From: DATKEJ01 sp963768715
GTDB lineage: Bacteria; Bacteroidota; Rhodothermia; Rhodothermales; DATKEJ01
Assembly: GCA_963768715.1 (NCBI GenBank)
Contig: CAVYJC010000010.1
Coordinates: 186,001 to 250,000, forward strand
Length of the DNA: 64,000 nucleotides
Direction: 5' to 3'
Every line of letters begins with the position of its first letter. Positions within the stretch are counted from its first letter, which is position 1. The position numbers and the translations under genes are program-made. This document shows, piece by piece, positions 16,745 through 25,639 of the stretch. The notes below the pieces were generated by a model. The model was not told where the DNA came from. It worked only from the letters and a program-made list of their open reading frames with translations, and made no database searches.

Positions 16745-18847
16745 ATGAACACAAGATGGCATCTCTGCATGCTCGTGGGTCTCGTATTCTCGTGGAGCAC
16801 GCTCAACGCACAGACTATTACCCTGATCTTGGATACAAACGGGGACGGAGTAAACGGCCTTATCCACCCCACAACGATGACAACGGACCGCGATGGCAAT
16901 CTCTTCGTGGCCGGCGTTGCATCCGACAATGTCTTCAAGGTCACCCCGGGCGGCACGATCACGCAGATCATCGATCACAGCGGAGACTACCCAGACACAC
17001 ATCTTCTGAGTAATCCCAACGGTGTTGCGACGGACAACGACGGCAATGTCTTCGTGGCCGGCTTCGCATCCGACAATGTCTTCAAGGTCACCCCGGGCGG
17101 CACGATCACGCAGATCATCGATGGCTCGGGAGTTGATTCACATAGCTTAGACGGACCGGATAGAGTGGCGACAGACAACGACGGCAATGTCTTTGTGTCC
17201 GGCGGGCTGAGCAACAATGTCTTCAAGATTGCGCCTGATGGCACCATCACGCAGATCATCGATGGCTCGGGAGTTGATTCACATAGCTTAGACGCACCTA
17301 CAGGAGTGGCGACAGACGGCGACGGCAATGTCTTCGTCACTTGCTTCAACTCAGACAATGCCTTCAAGATCACCCCGAGCGGGACCATCACGCAGATCAT
17401 CGATCACAACGGAGACGGAACCAACCAATTCCTCAGCGGCTCGGGGGTGGCAACCGACCACAACGGCAACGTCTTTGTGAGCGGTAGTGACAGTCGCAAC
17501 GTCTTCAAGATTGCTACAGACGGCACGATCACGCAGATCATCGACAGCGAGGGGGATGGAGACGTCGACCTTTCGAGCGCTACCGACGTAGCCACAGACG
17601 ATAATGGCAGTGTGTACGTGACAAGTTACTACACCGACGTAGTCTTCAAGATCACGCCGGCGGGTATCATCAGCCAAATCATCGACGCTTCCGGTGACGG
17701 TACAACGCCACTGTCGGCCCCCGGGCGGTTGACCACGGACAGTTATGGCGACGTGTTTGTTGCGGCCGGCAACAACGACGTCTTCAGGATCAGTCCCCCG
17801 CCCGTGCCGGTCATTTCGTCGATTGTGGGTCCGGCCGAGCCGACGGCACTGGGTTCACCCGTCGTCGTGACGGGGTACTACACGTATCCTCCCAGTGCCG
17901 ATTCGCATTCGGCCCAATTCGATTGGGGTGACGGCTCTTCCGACGACGGAGCGGTGACGGAGGACAACGGGGACGGATCGGCAACAGGAAGTCACGAGTA
18001 CGCCGCTCCGGGAGTTTATCCCGTGTCCTTGACGGTGACGAACAGTTTTGGAGGATCGGATACCAAGACCTTCGAGTTCGTTGTCGTCTACGATCCAGCT
18101 GGCGCGTTCGTAACGGGAAGTGGATCGATCTACTCTCCCCCGGGAGCCTATGCCAACGATGTGACGCTGGAGGGCAAGGCCACCTTCGGATTCCAGTCGA
18201 AGTACAAGAAGGGCGCCTCGACACCCAGCGGAAAAACGAGGTTCGAGTTCAAAACAGGCGACCTGAAATTCCATTCGGACAGCTACGACTGGCTGGTCAT
18301 CGCCGGAGCGCACGCGAAATACAAAGGCGTCGGAACCGTGAATGGGTCCGGCAACTTCGGTTTCATGTTGACGGCGACCGACGAGAAATTGACGCCTTCA
18401 ACCGACGTTGATCTGTTTCGGATCAAGATCTGGGACAAAGATGCCGGCGATGGCGTCATCTACGACAACAAGATGGCTGACAGCGACGATTCCTTCAGCG
18501 GAACAGCCCTGACGAAAGGAAACATCGTCGTGCATAAGTCAAAAGCATCAAAGGCGGACGTGACTGTTGGAGAGCAGGTACCCAGGTCGTTCGCGCTCAA
18601 CGCAGCCTATACGAATCCATTCAATCCGTCCACGTCGATCACATTTGACGTTCCCGAGAAGACGCACGTGAACATCTCCGTGTTCAACATGATCGGTCAG
18701 GTCGTGTCGGTACTCGTTGACGACGTGAATGACCAGGGTGCACATTCGGTGTCATGGACGGCGGACGGCCTGCCTAGCGCATCCTACCTCGTCCGTATGC
18801 AGACGAGCGACCGTGCCTTCAGCATGTCCATTGACCTGGTGAAATAG
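16745..18847 (+). CDS. Secreted NHL-repeat/PKD protein with T9SS sorting domain
   Basis: This 700-residue protein has a signal peptide (LCMLVGLVFSWSTLNAQ). Seven tandem repeats of about 46 residues follow, each like GVATDNDGNVFVAG...NVFKVTPGGTITQIID, forming an NHL-type beta-propeller (about 30-350). A PKD-like domain (about 355-445) has FDWGDGSSDDG and GVYPVSLTVTN. A beta domain follows, then a type IX sorting domain at the end (NAAYTNPFNPSTSITFDVPEKT, with the last 90 residues). It should be exported by the T9SS and anchored or released at the cell surface. The repeats are also nearly identical as DNA, so the propeller has expanded or been homogenised recently. The gene lies in the putative tRNA-Ala element. 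Confidence 0.88.
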   Translation: MNTRWHLCMLVGLVFSWSTLNAQTITLILDTNGDGVNGLIHPTTMTTDRDGNLFVAGVASDNVFKVTPGGTITQIIDHSGDYPDTHLLSNPNGVATDNDGNVFVAGFASDNVFKVTPGGTITQIIDGSGVDSHSLDGPDRVATDNDGNVFVSGGLSNNVFKIAPDGTITQIIDGSGVDSHSLDAPTGVATDGDGNVFVTCFNSDNAFKITPSGTITQIIDHNGDGTNQFLSGSGVATDHNGNVFVSGSDSRNVFKIATDGTITQIIDSEGDGDVDLSSATDVATDDNGSVYVTSYYTDVVFKITPAGIISQIIDASGDGTTPLSAPGRLTTDSYGDVFVAAGNNDVFRISPPPVPVISSIVGPAEPTALGSPVVVTGYYTYPPSADSHSAQFDWGDGSSDDGAVTEDNGDGSATGSHEYAAPGVYPVSLTVTNSFGGSDTKTFEFVVVYDPAGAFVTGSGSIYSPPGAYANDVTLEGKATFGFQSKYKKGASTPSGKTRFEFKTGDLKFHSDSYDWLVIAGAHAKYKGVGTVNGSGNFGFMLTATDEKLTPSTDVDLFRIKIWDKDAGDGVIYDNKMADSDDSFSGTALTKGNIVVHKSKASKADVTVGEQVPRSFALNAAYTNPFNPSTSITFDVPEKTHVNISVFNMIGQVVSVLVDDVNDQGAHSVSWTADGLPSASYLVRMQTSDRAFSMSIDLVK
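16890..17690 (+). repeat. In-gene tandem repeats coding the NHL blades, about 140 bp each
   Basis: Copies share long runs of identical DNA such as CACGATCACGCAGATCATCGA, and one spacer (GGAGTTGATTCACATAGCTT) occurs twice, near 17130 and 17270. Confidence 0.8.
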
Positions 18848-19270
18848 CAATCGACCCAAGAGGTAAGACAGGCTGCCTGTGCGTCGTGGAGTTGTCGTGT
18901 CGAGTCAGGTGACTCAGACCCGGCAGGCTGCAAAAGGGACCAGGGTGTTTCGCGCGTGCGTTGGAACGCTCTGGTCTCTTCGCTCCGTGTCAGATCGCGT
19001 TCGAACCGCGCGTGTACGCCTCTGGAATTTGTTTAAACGCACGCAGTCGTCATCTGAATGAGACGATCAATCTATTGACGGGTGAGGGGTGACCCCGACT
19101 GTTCCTTCAGAAGTTCCCGCACGTCCACGCAAACTCGAGGGCAGTGCCGTGCGGAAAAGAGATCCTGCGGCCTGACGAGGCGTTGCAGCCGACCGGCCGG
19201 CGAAAGGATCATCCCGACGTTTGTTGTTTAGATTGGCATGGTATACTGGGCCATTCCCACAGTAAGCATT
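18848..19270. other. 423-bp intergenic region, nothing recognised
   Basis: Only short overlapping frames without recognisable similarity are present. It separates the T9SS cargo gene from the membrane protein gene within the putative element. Confidence 0.5.
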
Positions 19271-19711
19271 ATGCGACGACCGAGCCTCAGTCAAAACACC
19301 ACAGTGATCGGATGCTACGTGTACGCCGCTGCGGGCTTTCTTGCTGTCGTGCTGCATCCCGGCCTTTTTTCGCTCCTTACAACTTCGCCCCTGGATACGC
19401 CCGAGAATGTACTTCCATGGGTGTTCGTGGCCTGCTGTCTGGGCGGAGCATTAGGCATCGTTTGGCGGAAGTGGTGGGGTTTCGCCGGCCTCTACACTGC
19501 AACCTTCGTCGGAACGTTTGGCTTGGCTCTCAGCATGGTGCCCTTCGCAATCAACGCGTTTGCAGTGGAATCCAGAACGATTCCCATATTGGTGCTAAAC
19601 TCAGTATTCCTGATTGGGCTGATCACGTTGCATCTTAGCGTCTCGTCGGCATCGAAAGGCGCACGGCGGAACATCGAGCATTCAAGAGGTCAAGGGTTCG
19701 ACTCCCCTTAG
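19271..19711 (+). CDS. Small membrane protein of unknown function ending in tRNA-derived sequence
   Basis: From ATG 19271 the product has about 146 residues with four hydrophobic segments (VIGCYVYAAAGFLAVVLH, VLPWVFVACCLGGALGIVW, FAGLYTATFVGTFGLALSM, IPILVLNSVFLIGLITLHL). The last 11 codons (from about 19678) are read from the repeated tRNA-Ala 3' half, so the natural C-terminus was probably altered when the element integrated. No family recognised. Confidence 0.55.
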   Translation: MRRPSLSQNTTVIGCYVYAAAGFLAVVLHPGLFSLLTTSPLDTPENVLPWVFVACCLGGALGIVWRKWWGFAGLYTATFVGTFGLALSMVPFAINAFAVESRTIPILVLNSVFLIGLITLHLSVSSASKGARRNIEHSRGQGFDSP

Positions 19712-19718
19712 CTCCACA
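19678..19718 (+). repeat. Putative attR: displaced 3' half of tRNA-Ala
   Basis: The sequence matches 14707-14747 at 40 of 41 bases. No D arm or 5' acceptor half lies upstream, so it is not a second tRNA. The single mismatch breaks one T-stem pair, as expected for a displaced copy no longer under selection. Confidence 0.8.
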
Positions 19719-19727
19719 AGAAATTTC

Positions 19728-19758
19728 GCCCCGATTATTGTTTATCAGTAGTCGGGGC
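19728..19758 (+). terminator. Hairpin after the displaced tRNA fragment
   Basis: Arms GCCCCGA and TCGGGGC flank a 17-nt loop, followed by ATTTGTCGTTT. It could be the original tRNA-Ala terminator, left on the far side of the inserted element. Confidence 0.5.
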
Positions 19759-19973
19759 ATTTGTCGTTTGAAGCAGTGAAGGCAGAAGCAGCCAGTAACC
19801 TCTGCCGTCCCTCCCACCAGCCGTCAAGCACTTCAATTGACTGTTCTAGCCGCAACTTGCTACCTTGCGGATTCTCCGGTATCACGTTTGCCGGTGAAAC
19901 GTTGCCCGGTAGGCAGCACCGCCCGTCGAAACGGACAGGATATTGCAATTCACACAACACACCTTACAAGAAC

Positions 19974-20267
19974 ATGAGCAGCAATGTCTACTGGAACCTG
20001 GAACTGGAAATTGCATCTGGCCGGGAGAATGATTTCCGCGCCCTGATGGAAGAAATGGTCACAGCCACGAAGAAGAATGAAAGCGGCGCGCTCAACTATG
20101 AGTGGAGTACCAGCGCCGATGGCAAAGTCTGTCACCTCTTTGAACGTTATGTCGACTCGGCAGCCGTGATGGCCCATCTGGGGACGTTCGGCGAGAAGTT
20201 TGCCGGCCGCTTTCTGGAGATATTGAAACCCATTCGCTTTGTCGTATATGGCGCACCAGGACTCTGA
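19974..20267 (+). CDS. Putative quinol monooxygenase (ABM family)
   Basis: The 97-residue product from ATG 19974 fits the antibiotic biosynthesis monooxygenase (ABM) fold: an initial beta strand (VYWNLELEIASGRENDFRALMEEMV), then ESGALNYEWSTSADGKVCHLFERYVDSAAVMAHL and a closing strand. Members are small dimeric ferredoxin-like proteins, including YgiN-type quinol monooxygenases, but many have no known substrate. The frame is open upstream without family residues, which favours the chosen start. Confidence 0.75.
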   Translation: MSSNVYWNLELEIASGRENDFRALMEEMVTATKKNESGALNYEWSTSADGKVCHLFERYVDSAAVMAHLGTFGEKFAGRFLEILKPIRFVVYGAPGL

Positions 20268-20461
20268 CGTCAAGAATGCGCTCGCCGGATTCAACCCGGA
20301 GTATATGCAGGGTGTTGGCGGGTTCAGCCGATAGCGCGGCGGACATGCCGCCGACGAGCGGCGCGGAGGCGTCAATATGCGTCGAGTAGCTGTAAGCGCG
20401 TTCGCGGCGTGCAGGGCCGACGTTGGTCGCGGGGCTATCGAAGCGTTTCCACTTGAAGACA

Positions 20462-20788
20462 TTAGGCTTGCAGTAACCGTCGCTGCAGCAATGCCTGCAT
20501 GTCGCGGCGGCCGTCGGCAATCACCATGACATAAACGTTTTCAGCCATGACCCGGTAAATGATGCGGTAGGGTTTGAATAAGATCTCACGGTATTCGCGA
20601 AGCCCGACGACCAGTAATTCCTTCGGATAGGCTCCTCGTTCCGGGTTTTCAGAGAGGCTCGAAAAGGCCTTCTCTATTTGATCGAGAAGGTAATCCGCTT
20701 TTCGCGGCGCGTCGTGAGACTCGATGTGATCGTACAATTCTTCCAAGTCCCGGGACGCATCGTCGGTCAGGAATACCTGGAAGTTCAT
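20462..20788 (-). CDS. RelE/ParE-family toxin
   Basis: The 108-residue protein has the ParE layout: VFLTDDASRDLEELYDHIESHDAPRKADYLLDQIEKAF at the start, then ERGAYPKELLVVGLREYREILFKPYRIIYRV. It ends with VMVIADGRRDMQALLQRRLL, typical of ParE toxins. ParE proteins poison DNA gyrase while RelE proteins cut mRNA; the sequence favours ParE. Its start overlaps the antitoxin stop by one base (TGATG), so the pair is translationally coupled. Confidence 0.88.
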   Translation of the reverse strand: MNFQVFLTDDASRDLEELYDHIESHDAPRKADYLLDQIEKAFSSLSENPERGAYPKELLVVGLREYREILFKPYRIIYRVMAENVYVMVIADGRRDMQALLQRRLLQA

Positions 20789-21069
20789 CAGCGCCTCTTG
20801 CCCCGGTCTCGAAGTCGCTGAACGACATCCCCGGCCGGCTGGACCTTGCCTTCCTCAATCTGACGCGTGCCAAGCGCAAGAATCTTCAGGAGAGCCATGG
20901 TCTCCTGAGTTTGCTCGTAGCTTTCGATGCCCTGCATCACGACCTTGGCTTCGCCGTTCTGGGTGATGACCAGGGGTTCGGCCTGGGCCTTTAGATTGCG
21001 CACGATTTCTGCGGCATGGGCCTTCAGGTAACTGATCGGCTTGATTTGACTCGATAGTTTCACAACCAT
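20788..21069 (-). CDS. Phd/YefM-family antitoxin
   Basis: ATG 21069 was chosen over an upstream start because the Phd/YefM fold begins here: KLSSQIKPISYLKAHAAEIVRNLKAQAEPLVITQNGEAKVVMQGIESYEQTQETMALLKIL. The 93-residue protein should bind the ParE-type toxin through its C-terminus and repress the operon through its N-terminus. It is divergent from the frameshifted epimerase gene at 21135. Confidence 0.88.
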   Translation of the reverse strand: MVVKLSSQIKPISYLKAHAAEIVRNLKAQAEPLVITQNGEAKVVMQGIESYEQTQETMALLKILALGTRQIEEGKVQPAGDVVQRLRDRGKRR

Positions 21070-21134
21070 CCTCTTTGTATGACCAAATATAGTCCGAAAA
21101 CAGGTCAACAACGAATCTGAAACGCTACGGACCA

Positions 21135-22130
21135 ATGAGAATGAAGGTCCTATTCATCGGCGGCACCGGCATCATCAGCTCGGCCTGCAGCCAGCTCGCC
21201 GTCGAAAACGGAATCGATCTCTACCTCCTGAATCGAGGCACATCCTATCGTCCGTTCCCGAATCGGCAACGGTGCTGCACGCGGATTTCTATGATCACGA
21301 CTCGGTGCGTTCACTGCTCGGATCGCAGCGTTTCGACGTCGTGGTGGACTGGATCGCCTACGCGCCCGATCGCATCGAAGCCGACCTCGAGCTTTTCAGA
21401 GATCGGACCGACCAGTACATATTTATCAGCTCCGCCTCAGCCTACCAGACCCCTCCCGAATCCCTGCCGGTGACGGAGTCGACGCCACTCGACAATCCGT
21501 TCTGGGAGTATTCGCAGAAACAAGATCGCCTGCGAGGAGAGGCTGATGCGGGCTTACCGCGACGAAGGTTTCCCCGTCACGATCGTACGGCCGTCGCATA
21601 CGTACGACCGAACCTCCATCCCCCTGCACGGCGGCTACACAGCCATCGATCGCATGCGAAAAGGCAAGAAGATCGTCGTGCACGGCGACGGAACTTCGCT
21701 GTGGGTCATGACGCACCATCGGGACTTTGCAAAGGGATTTGTCGGATCTGCTCGGCAACCCACGATGCGATCGGCGAAGCCTTTCACATCACGTCCGACG
21801 AGGTCCTTACCTGGAACGCGATCGTCGAGCTGCTGGCGCGTGCGGCCGGCACGGAAGGCTGATGTTGTGCACATCCCGTCCGATACGATCGCTCGATTCG
21901 ACAAACATTGGGGGGATAGCCTGCTGGGTGACAAGGCGCACTCGATGGTATTCGACAACACGAAGATCAAGAGGCTCGTGCCGGACTTCGAGGCTACTAT
22001 TCCTTTCTCGAAAGGCGTAGAGGAGATCATTGCCTGGTACGATGCGGATCCGGCACGGCAGGTCGTCGATGAGCGCGTCGACGAAGTGATCGATCGGCTC
22101 ATCGAAAGGTGGGAATCAGCCTGGTCATGA
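21135..22130 (+). pseudogene. NAD-dependent epimerase/dehydratase with about five frameshifts
   Basis: The pieces spell an extended short-chain dehydrogenase: KVLFIGGTGIISSACSQLA (Rossmann motif), LHADFYDHDSVRSLL, VVVDWIAYAPDRIEADL, YIFISSASAYQTPPE, then IACEERLMRAYRDEGFPVTIVRPSHTYD, EAFHITSDEVLTWNAIVELLARAAG and ADVVHIPSDTIARFD. They lie in different frames. Single-base changes near 21250, 21526, 21742, 21760 and 21858 would restore one frame of about 330 codons. Each piece is well conserved, so the lesions are either sequence errors or very recent. The end overlaps the next gene as ATGA. Substrate unknown; the family acts on nucleotide sugars or related compounds. Confidence 0.8.
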
Positions 22131-22891
22131 GTCATTTCCACGCCCGTCCGTCCCAACCCGGCATGAATAGAGTCCGTATCGGCATCATCGGCGACTACGA
22201 CGCAGACAAGCGGTCGCACCGGGCGACAGGCGTCGCGATCATCCATGCCGCCGACGCCCTCGGCGTTTCGTGCGAATCGACCTGGATGCCGACGAAACAG
22301 CTCGAGGCCGATGCAAACCGTCTGTTGGAGCGTTTTGACGGTCTGTGGTGCGCTCCGGGAAGTCCTTACCGGAGCCTGACCGGAGCGCTAGAGGCCGTTC
22401 GATTTGCCAGGGAGGCGCAACGACCGTTCCTGGGAACCTGCGGCGGTTTCCAGCACGCCGTGCTCGAGTATGCGCGGAACGTTCTCGGACTCGAAGATGC
22501 CGCCCATGCGGAATACGATCCCTACGCATCGAATCTCTTTGTTACTCGCCTGGCTTGTTCGTTGAAGGGCAGGAAGATGCACGTCTCGGTGCTGCGCGAC
22601 TCTCATGCTTTTGCAGCCTACGGAGTTCAGGACGTAGAGGAAGAATACTACTGCGACTTTGGAATCGATTCGGCCCATCAAAGGCTGCTCAACGAGGGCG
22701 GATTGAGGACCTGCGGAACAGATCAGGACGGGGAAGCGCGAATCGTGGAATTGCAGAACCATCCTCACTTCGTGGCAACGCTCTTCGTTCCCCAGGTGAA
22801 TTCGGAGCGAGGCAGACCGCACCCGCTGATTACCGGATTTCTGAAGGCGGCCGTTTCTTGTTCGGAAAGTACAACGGAAAGGTTGAAGTAG
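22127..22891 (+). CDS. CTP synthase C-terminal region-related glutamine amidotransferase (Cys form)
   Basis: The product is about 254 residues from ATG 22127, which overlaps the epimerase stop (ATGA). It has only the class I amidotransferase part of CTP synthase: RIGIIGDYDADKRSHRATGVAI at the start, LWCAPGSPYRSLTGALEAVRFAR, and the nucleophile in PFLGTCGGFQHAVLEYARNVLG. The synthetase domain is absent. This fits the CTP synthase C-terminal region-related (seleno)protein family, where some members carry selenocysteine at the nucleophile. Here the codon is TGC. The reaction is not known. Coupling to the epimerase suggests a shared pathway. Confidence 0.85.
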   Translation: MSHFHARPSQPGMNRVRIGIIGDYDADKRSHRATGVAIIHAADALGVSCESTWMPTKQLEADANRLLERFDGLWCAPGSPYRSLTGALEAVRFAREAQRPFLGTCGGFQHAVLEYARNVLGLEDAAHAEYDPYASNLFVTRLACSLKGRKMHVSVLRDSHAFAAYGVQDVEEEYYCDFGIDSAHQRLLNEGGLRTCGTDQDGEARIVELQNHPHFVATLFVPQVNSERGRPHPLITGFLKAAVSCSESTTERLK

Positions 22892-22954
22892 GCCTGATCG
22901 ATTTTTCAGATATTCTCTGAACTGATTGCCGTATTTCTCTCAGTACTGGATCCC

Positions 22955-23578
22955 GTGTGCCCAAGATGGCAAATCGTGACGGTCATCCTCGTCACGTTCA
23001 CGTTCGTGGCCAGCTGTTCCGACAGCACGGAGCCGAACAATTCCGCTGACGAATGCGGTCCCTTTGGAAACTGGACTCAATCTCCCTTTGTTCTCCCGTA
23101 TCCGGTCGGAGAGAGCTACGTGGTCAATCAGGCCAACTGCTCAGGTGAGGGTCATAGCGGCTTCTGGAAGCATGGCTACGACTTCATCATGGACATCGGC
23201 ACCATCGTAACGGCGAGCCGAGAGGGGCGGATCGGCTGGGCCAGAGACGGCTGTCCGGACTACCAAACGGCTTGCACCAACCTCATCACCATCATACACG
23301 ATGACGGCTTGGTATCCGTGTACTCCCATTTGACGAACCACGGCGTACTCGTCTCACCGGGGCAAATGGTCCAGGCCGGGGACACCATTGGATTAAGCGG
23401 CGTAACGGGCAACACGGGGGGCCTCCCGCATTTGCACTTCTCTGTTCACCCGTGCAATGAGCTCCCGGGTCTGCTGAACGCCGGCGACTGTCCCAGCCTT
23501 CCAGTCAACTTCCGAAACACGGAGCCGAACCCGTCCGGGCTAGTCGCGAGGCGGTCGTATGCGGCCGAGCCGTACTGA
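22955..23578 (+). CDS. M23-type peptidase-like lipoprotein
   Basis: GTG 22955 gives a lipoprotein signal ending in FVASC. The 207-residue product has an M23/LytM fold: GHSGFWKHGYDFIMDIGTIVTASREGRIGWA, then VYSHLTNHGVLVSPGQMVQAGDTIGLSGVTGNTGGLPHLHFSVH. The metal ligands expected for M23 are visible as HxxxD (HGYDF) and HLHF. M23 enzymes cut peptidoglycan cross-bridges in the envelope. Several cysteines suggest disulfides in the mature protein. It appears intact and stands alone. Confidence 0.85.
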   Translation: MCPRWQIVTVILVTFTFVASCSDSTEPNNSADECGPFGNWTQSPFVLPYPVGESYVVNQANCSGEGHSGFWKHGYDFIMDIGTIVTASREGRIGWARDGCPDYQTACTNLITIIHDDGLVSVYSHLTNHGVLVSPGQMVQAGDTIGLSGVTGNTGGLPHLHFSVHPCNELPGLLNAGDCPSLPVNFRNTEPNPSGLVARRSYAAEPY

Positions 23579-23674
23579 CGATGAGCGGCTCGCGGGGCAG
23601 TCATTCGGGATACCCGGACATAGCCGTTGTCACTATCATAAGACAGCCACATTCCTCACACGACAGATTCACTC

Positions 23675-24766
23675 ATGCAAAGGCGCGATTTTGTCCGACG
23701 ATCCCTCCTGACCGCGTCGGGCGCATTGGCTGCCGGCTGCGGCTTGAAGCAAGAACAGGAACCTCCGAATGTTCTCACCTCGCCATCCATCCGCTGGCGA
23801 CTTGCCTCCAGCTTTCCCAGTGCGGTGGATACGCTCTGGGGTGCAGCGACGCAGCTTGCGGCCCGCGTCGGCGAGCTCACGGAAGGCAAGTTCCAGATTC
23901 AGGCGTTTCAAGCGGGCGAACTCGTGCCGGCGCTGCAGGTTTTCGACGCCGTCAGCGGCGGTTCGGTTGATGCGGGTCATACGGCCTCGCATTACTACGG
24001 TGGGAAGAACTCCGCCCTCGGCTTCGACACCGGCTTACCGTTCGGACTCAACAGCAGGCAACAGATCGCCTGGTTGAACGACGCCGGCGGCCGCGAATTG
24101 ATCAACGAATTGTTGGCGGACTTTTCCATACGCTCCTTCTCGGGCGGTTGCACGGGAGCGCAGGCGGGAGGCTGGTTCAAGCGTCGCATATCCAGTCTCG
24201 ACGACCTCAAGGGACTGAAATTCAGGATGCCGGGGATCGGGGGTGAAGTGCTCAGCAGGATGGGAGCATCGATTCAGGTAACACCCAGCGCGGAGATCTA
24301 TCTCGCGCTCGAAACGGGCGCCATCGATGGATGCGAGTTCGTCGGACCCTATGACGACGAGAAGCTGGGATTCTACAAAGCGGCGAAATACTACACGTTC
24401 CCCGGTTGGCACGAGCCCGGCCCGACATCCACGTTTTATGTCAACGAGTCCGCCTGGCAGAAACTACCGCATCACTACCAGACCGCCTTTGAAGTCGCAG
24501 CCGCGGAAGCGAGTGCTGACATGCTGAGCAAGTACGACGCCAAGAATGCGGCGGCGCTACGGCGGCTGCTCGAGAAGGGAGTCACGCTGGTCCACTATCC
24601 CGAAGACGTACTAACGACCGCCCGGCGAATCGCCTTCGAATATTACGATGAGCTTTCGAACGAGAATCCGGCGTTCCGAAAAATCTACAGCGCGTGGAAG
24701 GACACGCGTGCGGCGACGGGTGCGTGGCTGCAGCTGTCGGAGCTGGATCAGAAGCTTTTGTCTTGA
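23675..24766 (+). CDS. TRAP transporter substrate-binding protein (DctP family), orphan
   Basis: The 363-residue protein has a twin-arginine lipoprotein signal (RRDFVRRSLLTASGALAAGC). The DctP fold follows: WRLASSFPSAVDTLWGAATQLAARVGELTEGKFQIQAF, LKGLKFRMPGIGGEVLSRMGASIQVTPSAEIYLALETGAIDGCEFVGPYDD, with the conserved arginine in KFRMPG that usually binds a carboxylate. This branch resembles TakP-type binders of keto acids. The membrane subunits DctQ and DctM are not beside it, which is unusual; they may lie elsewhere, or the protein may have another role. Confidence 0.9.
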   Translation: MQRRDFVRRSLLTASGALAAGCGLKQEQEPPNVLTSPSIRWRLASSFPSAVDTLWGAATQLAARVGELTEGKFQIQAFQAGELVPALQVFDAVSGGSVDAGHTASHYYGGKNSALGFDTGLPFGLNSRQQIAWLNDAGGRELINELLADFSIRSFSGGCTGAQAGGWFKRRISSLDDLKGLKFRMPGIGGEVLSRMGASIQVTPSAEIYLALETGAIDGCEFVGPYDDEKLGFYKAAKYYTFPGWHEPGPTSTFYVNESAWQKLPHHYQTAFEVAAAEASADMLSKYDAKNAAALRRLLEKGVTLVHYPEDVLTTARRIAFEYYDELSNENPAFRKIYSAWKDTRAATGAWLQLSELDQKLLS

Positions 24767-24850
24767 GACGACCCAGCTAATCGAACTCGCTCAGTCTGCT
24801 TTCGAGCCGGCTACAGAGGGCGAACCGGAGGCAAGTTCAAACGTCGGCGC

Positions 24851-25639
24851 TCAAGACGTGGCTTTGACAGATGCACTACGCGAAGCGAAATACCAGGTGT
24901 GTCCCTCGGGGTCGCGTGCGCCATAGCGCCGGTCGCCGTAAGGCTGATCAGCCGGTTCCTCCAGGATTTCGGCGTCGGCGGCGCGGGCCCGCTCGCAGTG
25001 CTGATCCAGGTTGTCGATATAGACATACAGGCTCTGGGTAACGTGGCCCACGTGCCTGGGATTGAGAAATTCGCCCTGAGGAGTACCCATCATGACCACC
25101 GCTCCGTCGAGGGTCATCTCAGCATGACTCACAGCTCCAGCGGCATCCCTGACCGCATGGCGTTCAACCATCCCGAACGCTCTTGCGAGCCATTCCATCA
25201 TGGCCCCGGTGTCCTCGTAGTTAATGTAGGGCGTGATGCGGGAGTAGCCGGCCGGCGGATTGGCCGGGTGACCGCTCCCTTCATCCGGCGGAGGGGCATT
25301 GAAGAAGGGGCGGGGATCATAGAAAGTTTCCAAACGGGCGATCTTCTGCCCCCGGAGTGTGAACCACTGGGCGTAAGACACAGACCCGAATGGGCCGCTC
25401 ACGGTGACGAGCGCCGAGACATACCGGCCCTGTTCGATGATCTCGCGGATCTCGGCGTACATCTCCAATTCGGTCCCGAGAGCCTTCAGTTGGTTGACGT
25501 AATCGTCCGCGCCATCGGCAGACATGAGCGGATCGCGAAAGGTAAAGTCGTCCGTAATCCATTCCCGGACCGCCGAGTGGTCGGCCTTTCCGGAGAAGAA
25601 CTGCTGGAAGTAGCTGCGCACGAATTCGAGATTTGACAT
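24851..25639 (-). CDS. SnoaL-like domain fused to a VOC/glyoxalase domain
   Basis: The 262-residue protein has two domains. Residues 1-115 form a SnoaL/NTF2-like fold (LEFVRSYFQQFFSGKADHSAVREWITDDFTFRDPLM, ending ARLETFYDPRPF). Residues 130-255 form a VOC domain of the PhnB type (RITPYINYEDTGAMMEWLARAFG, SLYVYIDNLDQHCERARAADAEILEEPADQPYGDRRYGARDPEGHTWYF). Both are small-molecule folds usually found separately. The substrate cannot be deduced. The stop lies close to the 3' end of the convergent TRAP gene. Confidence 0.85.
   Translation of the reverse strand: MSNLEFVRSYFQQFFSGKADHSAVREWITDDFTFRDPLMSADGADDYVNQLKALGTELEMYAEIREIIEQGRYVSALVTVSGPFGSVSYAQWFTLRGQKIARLETFYDPRPFFNAPPPDEGSGHPANPPAGYSRITPYINYEDTGAMMEWLARAFGMVERHAVRDAAGAVSHAEMTLDGAVVMMGTPQGEFLNPRHVGHVTQSLYVYIDNLDQHCERARAADAEILEEPADQPYGDRRYGARDPEGHTWYFASRSASVKATS

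Noticed and set aside
19678..19718. A second tRNA-Ala
   Set aside because: Only the 3' half is present, with a broken T stem and no D arm or 5' acceptor.
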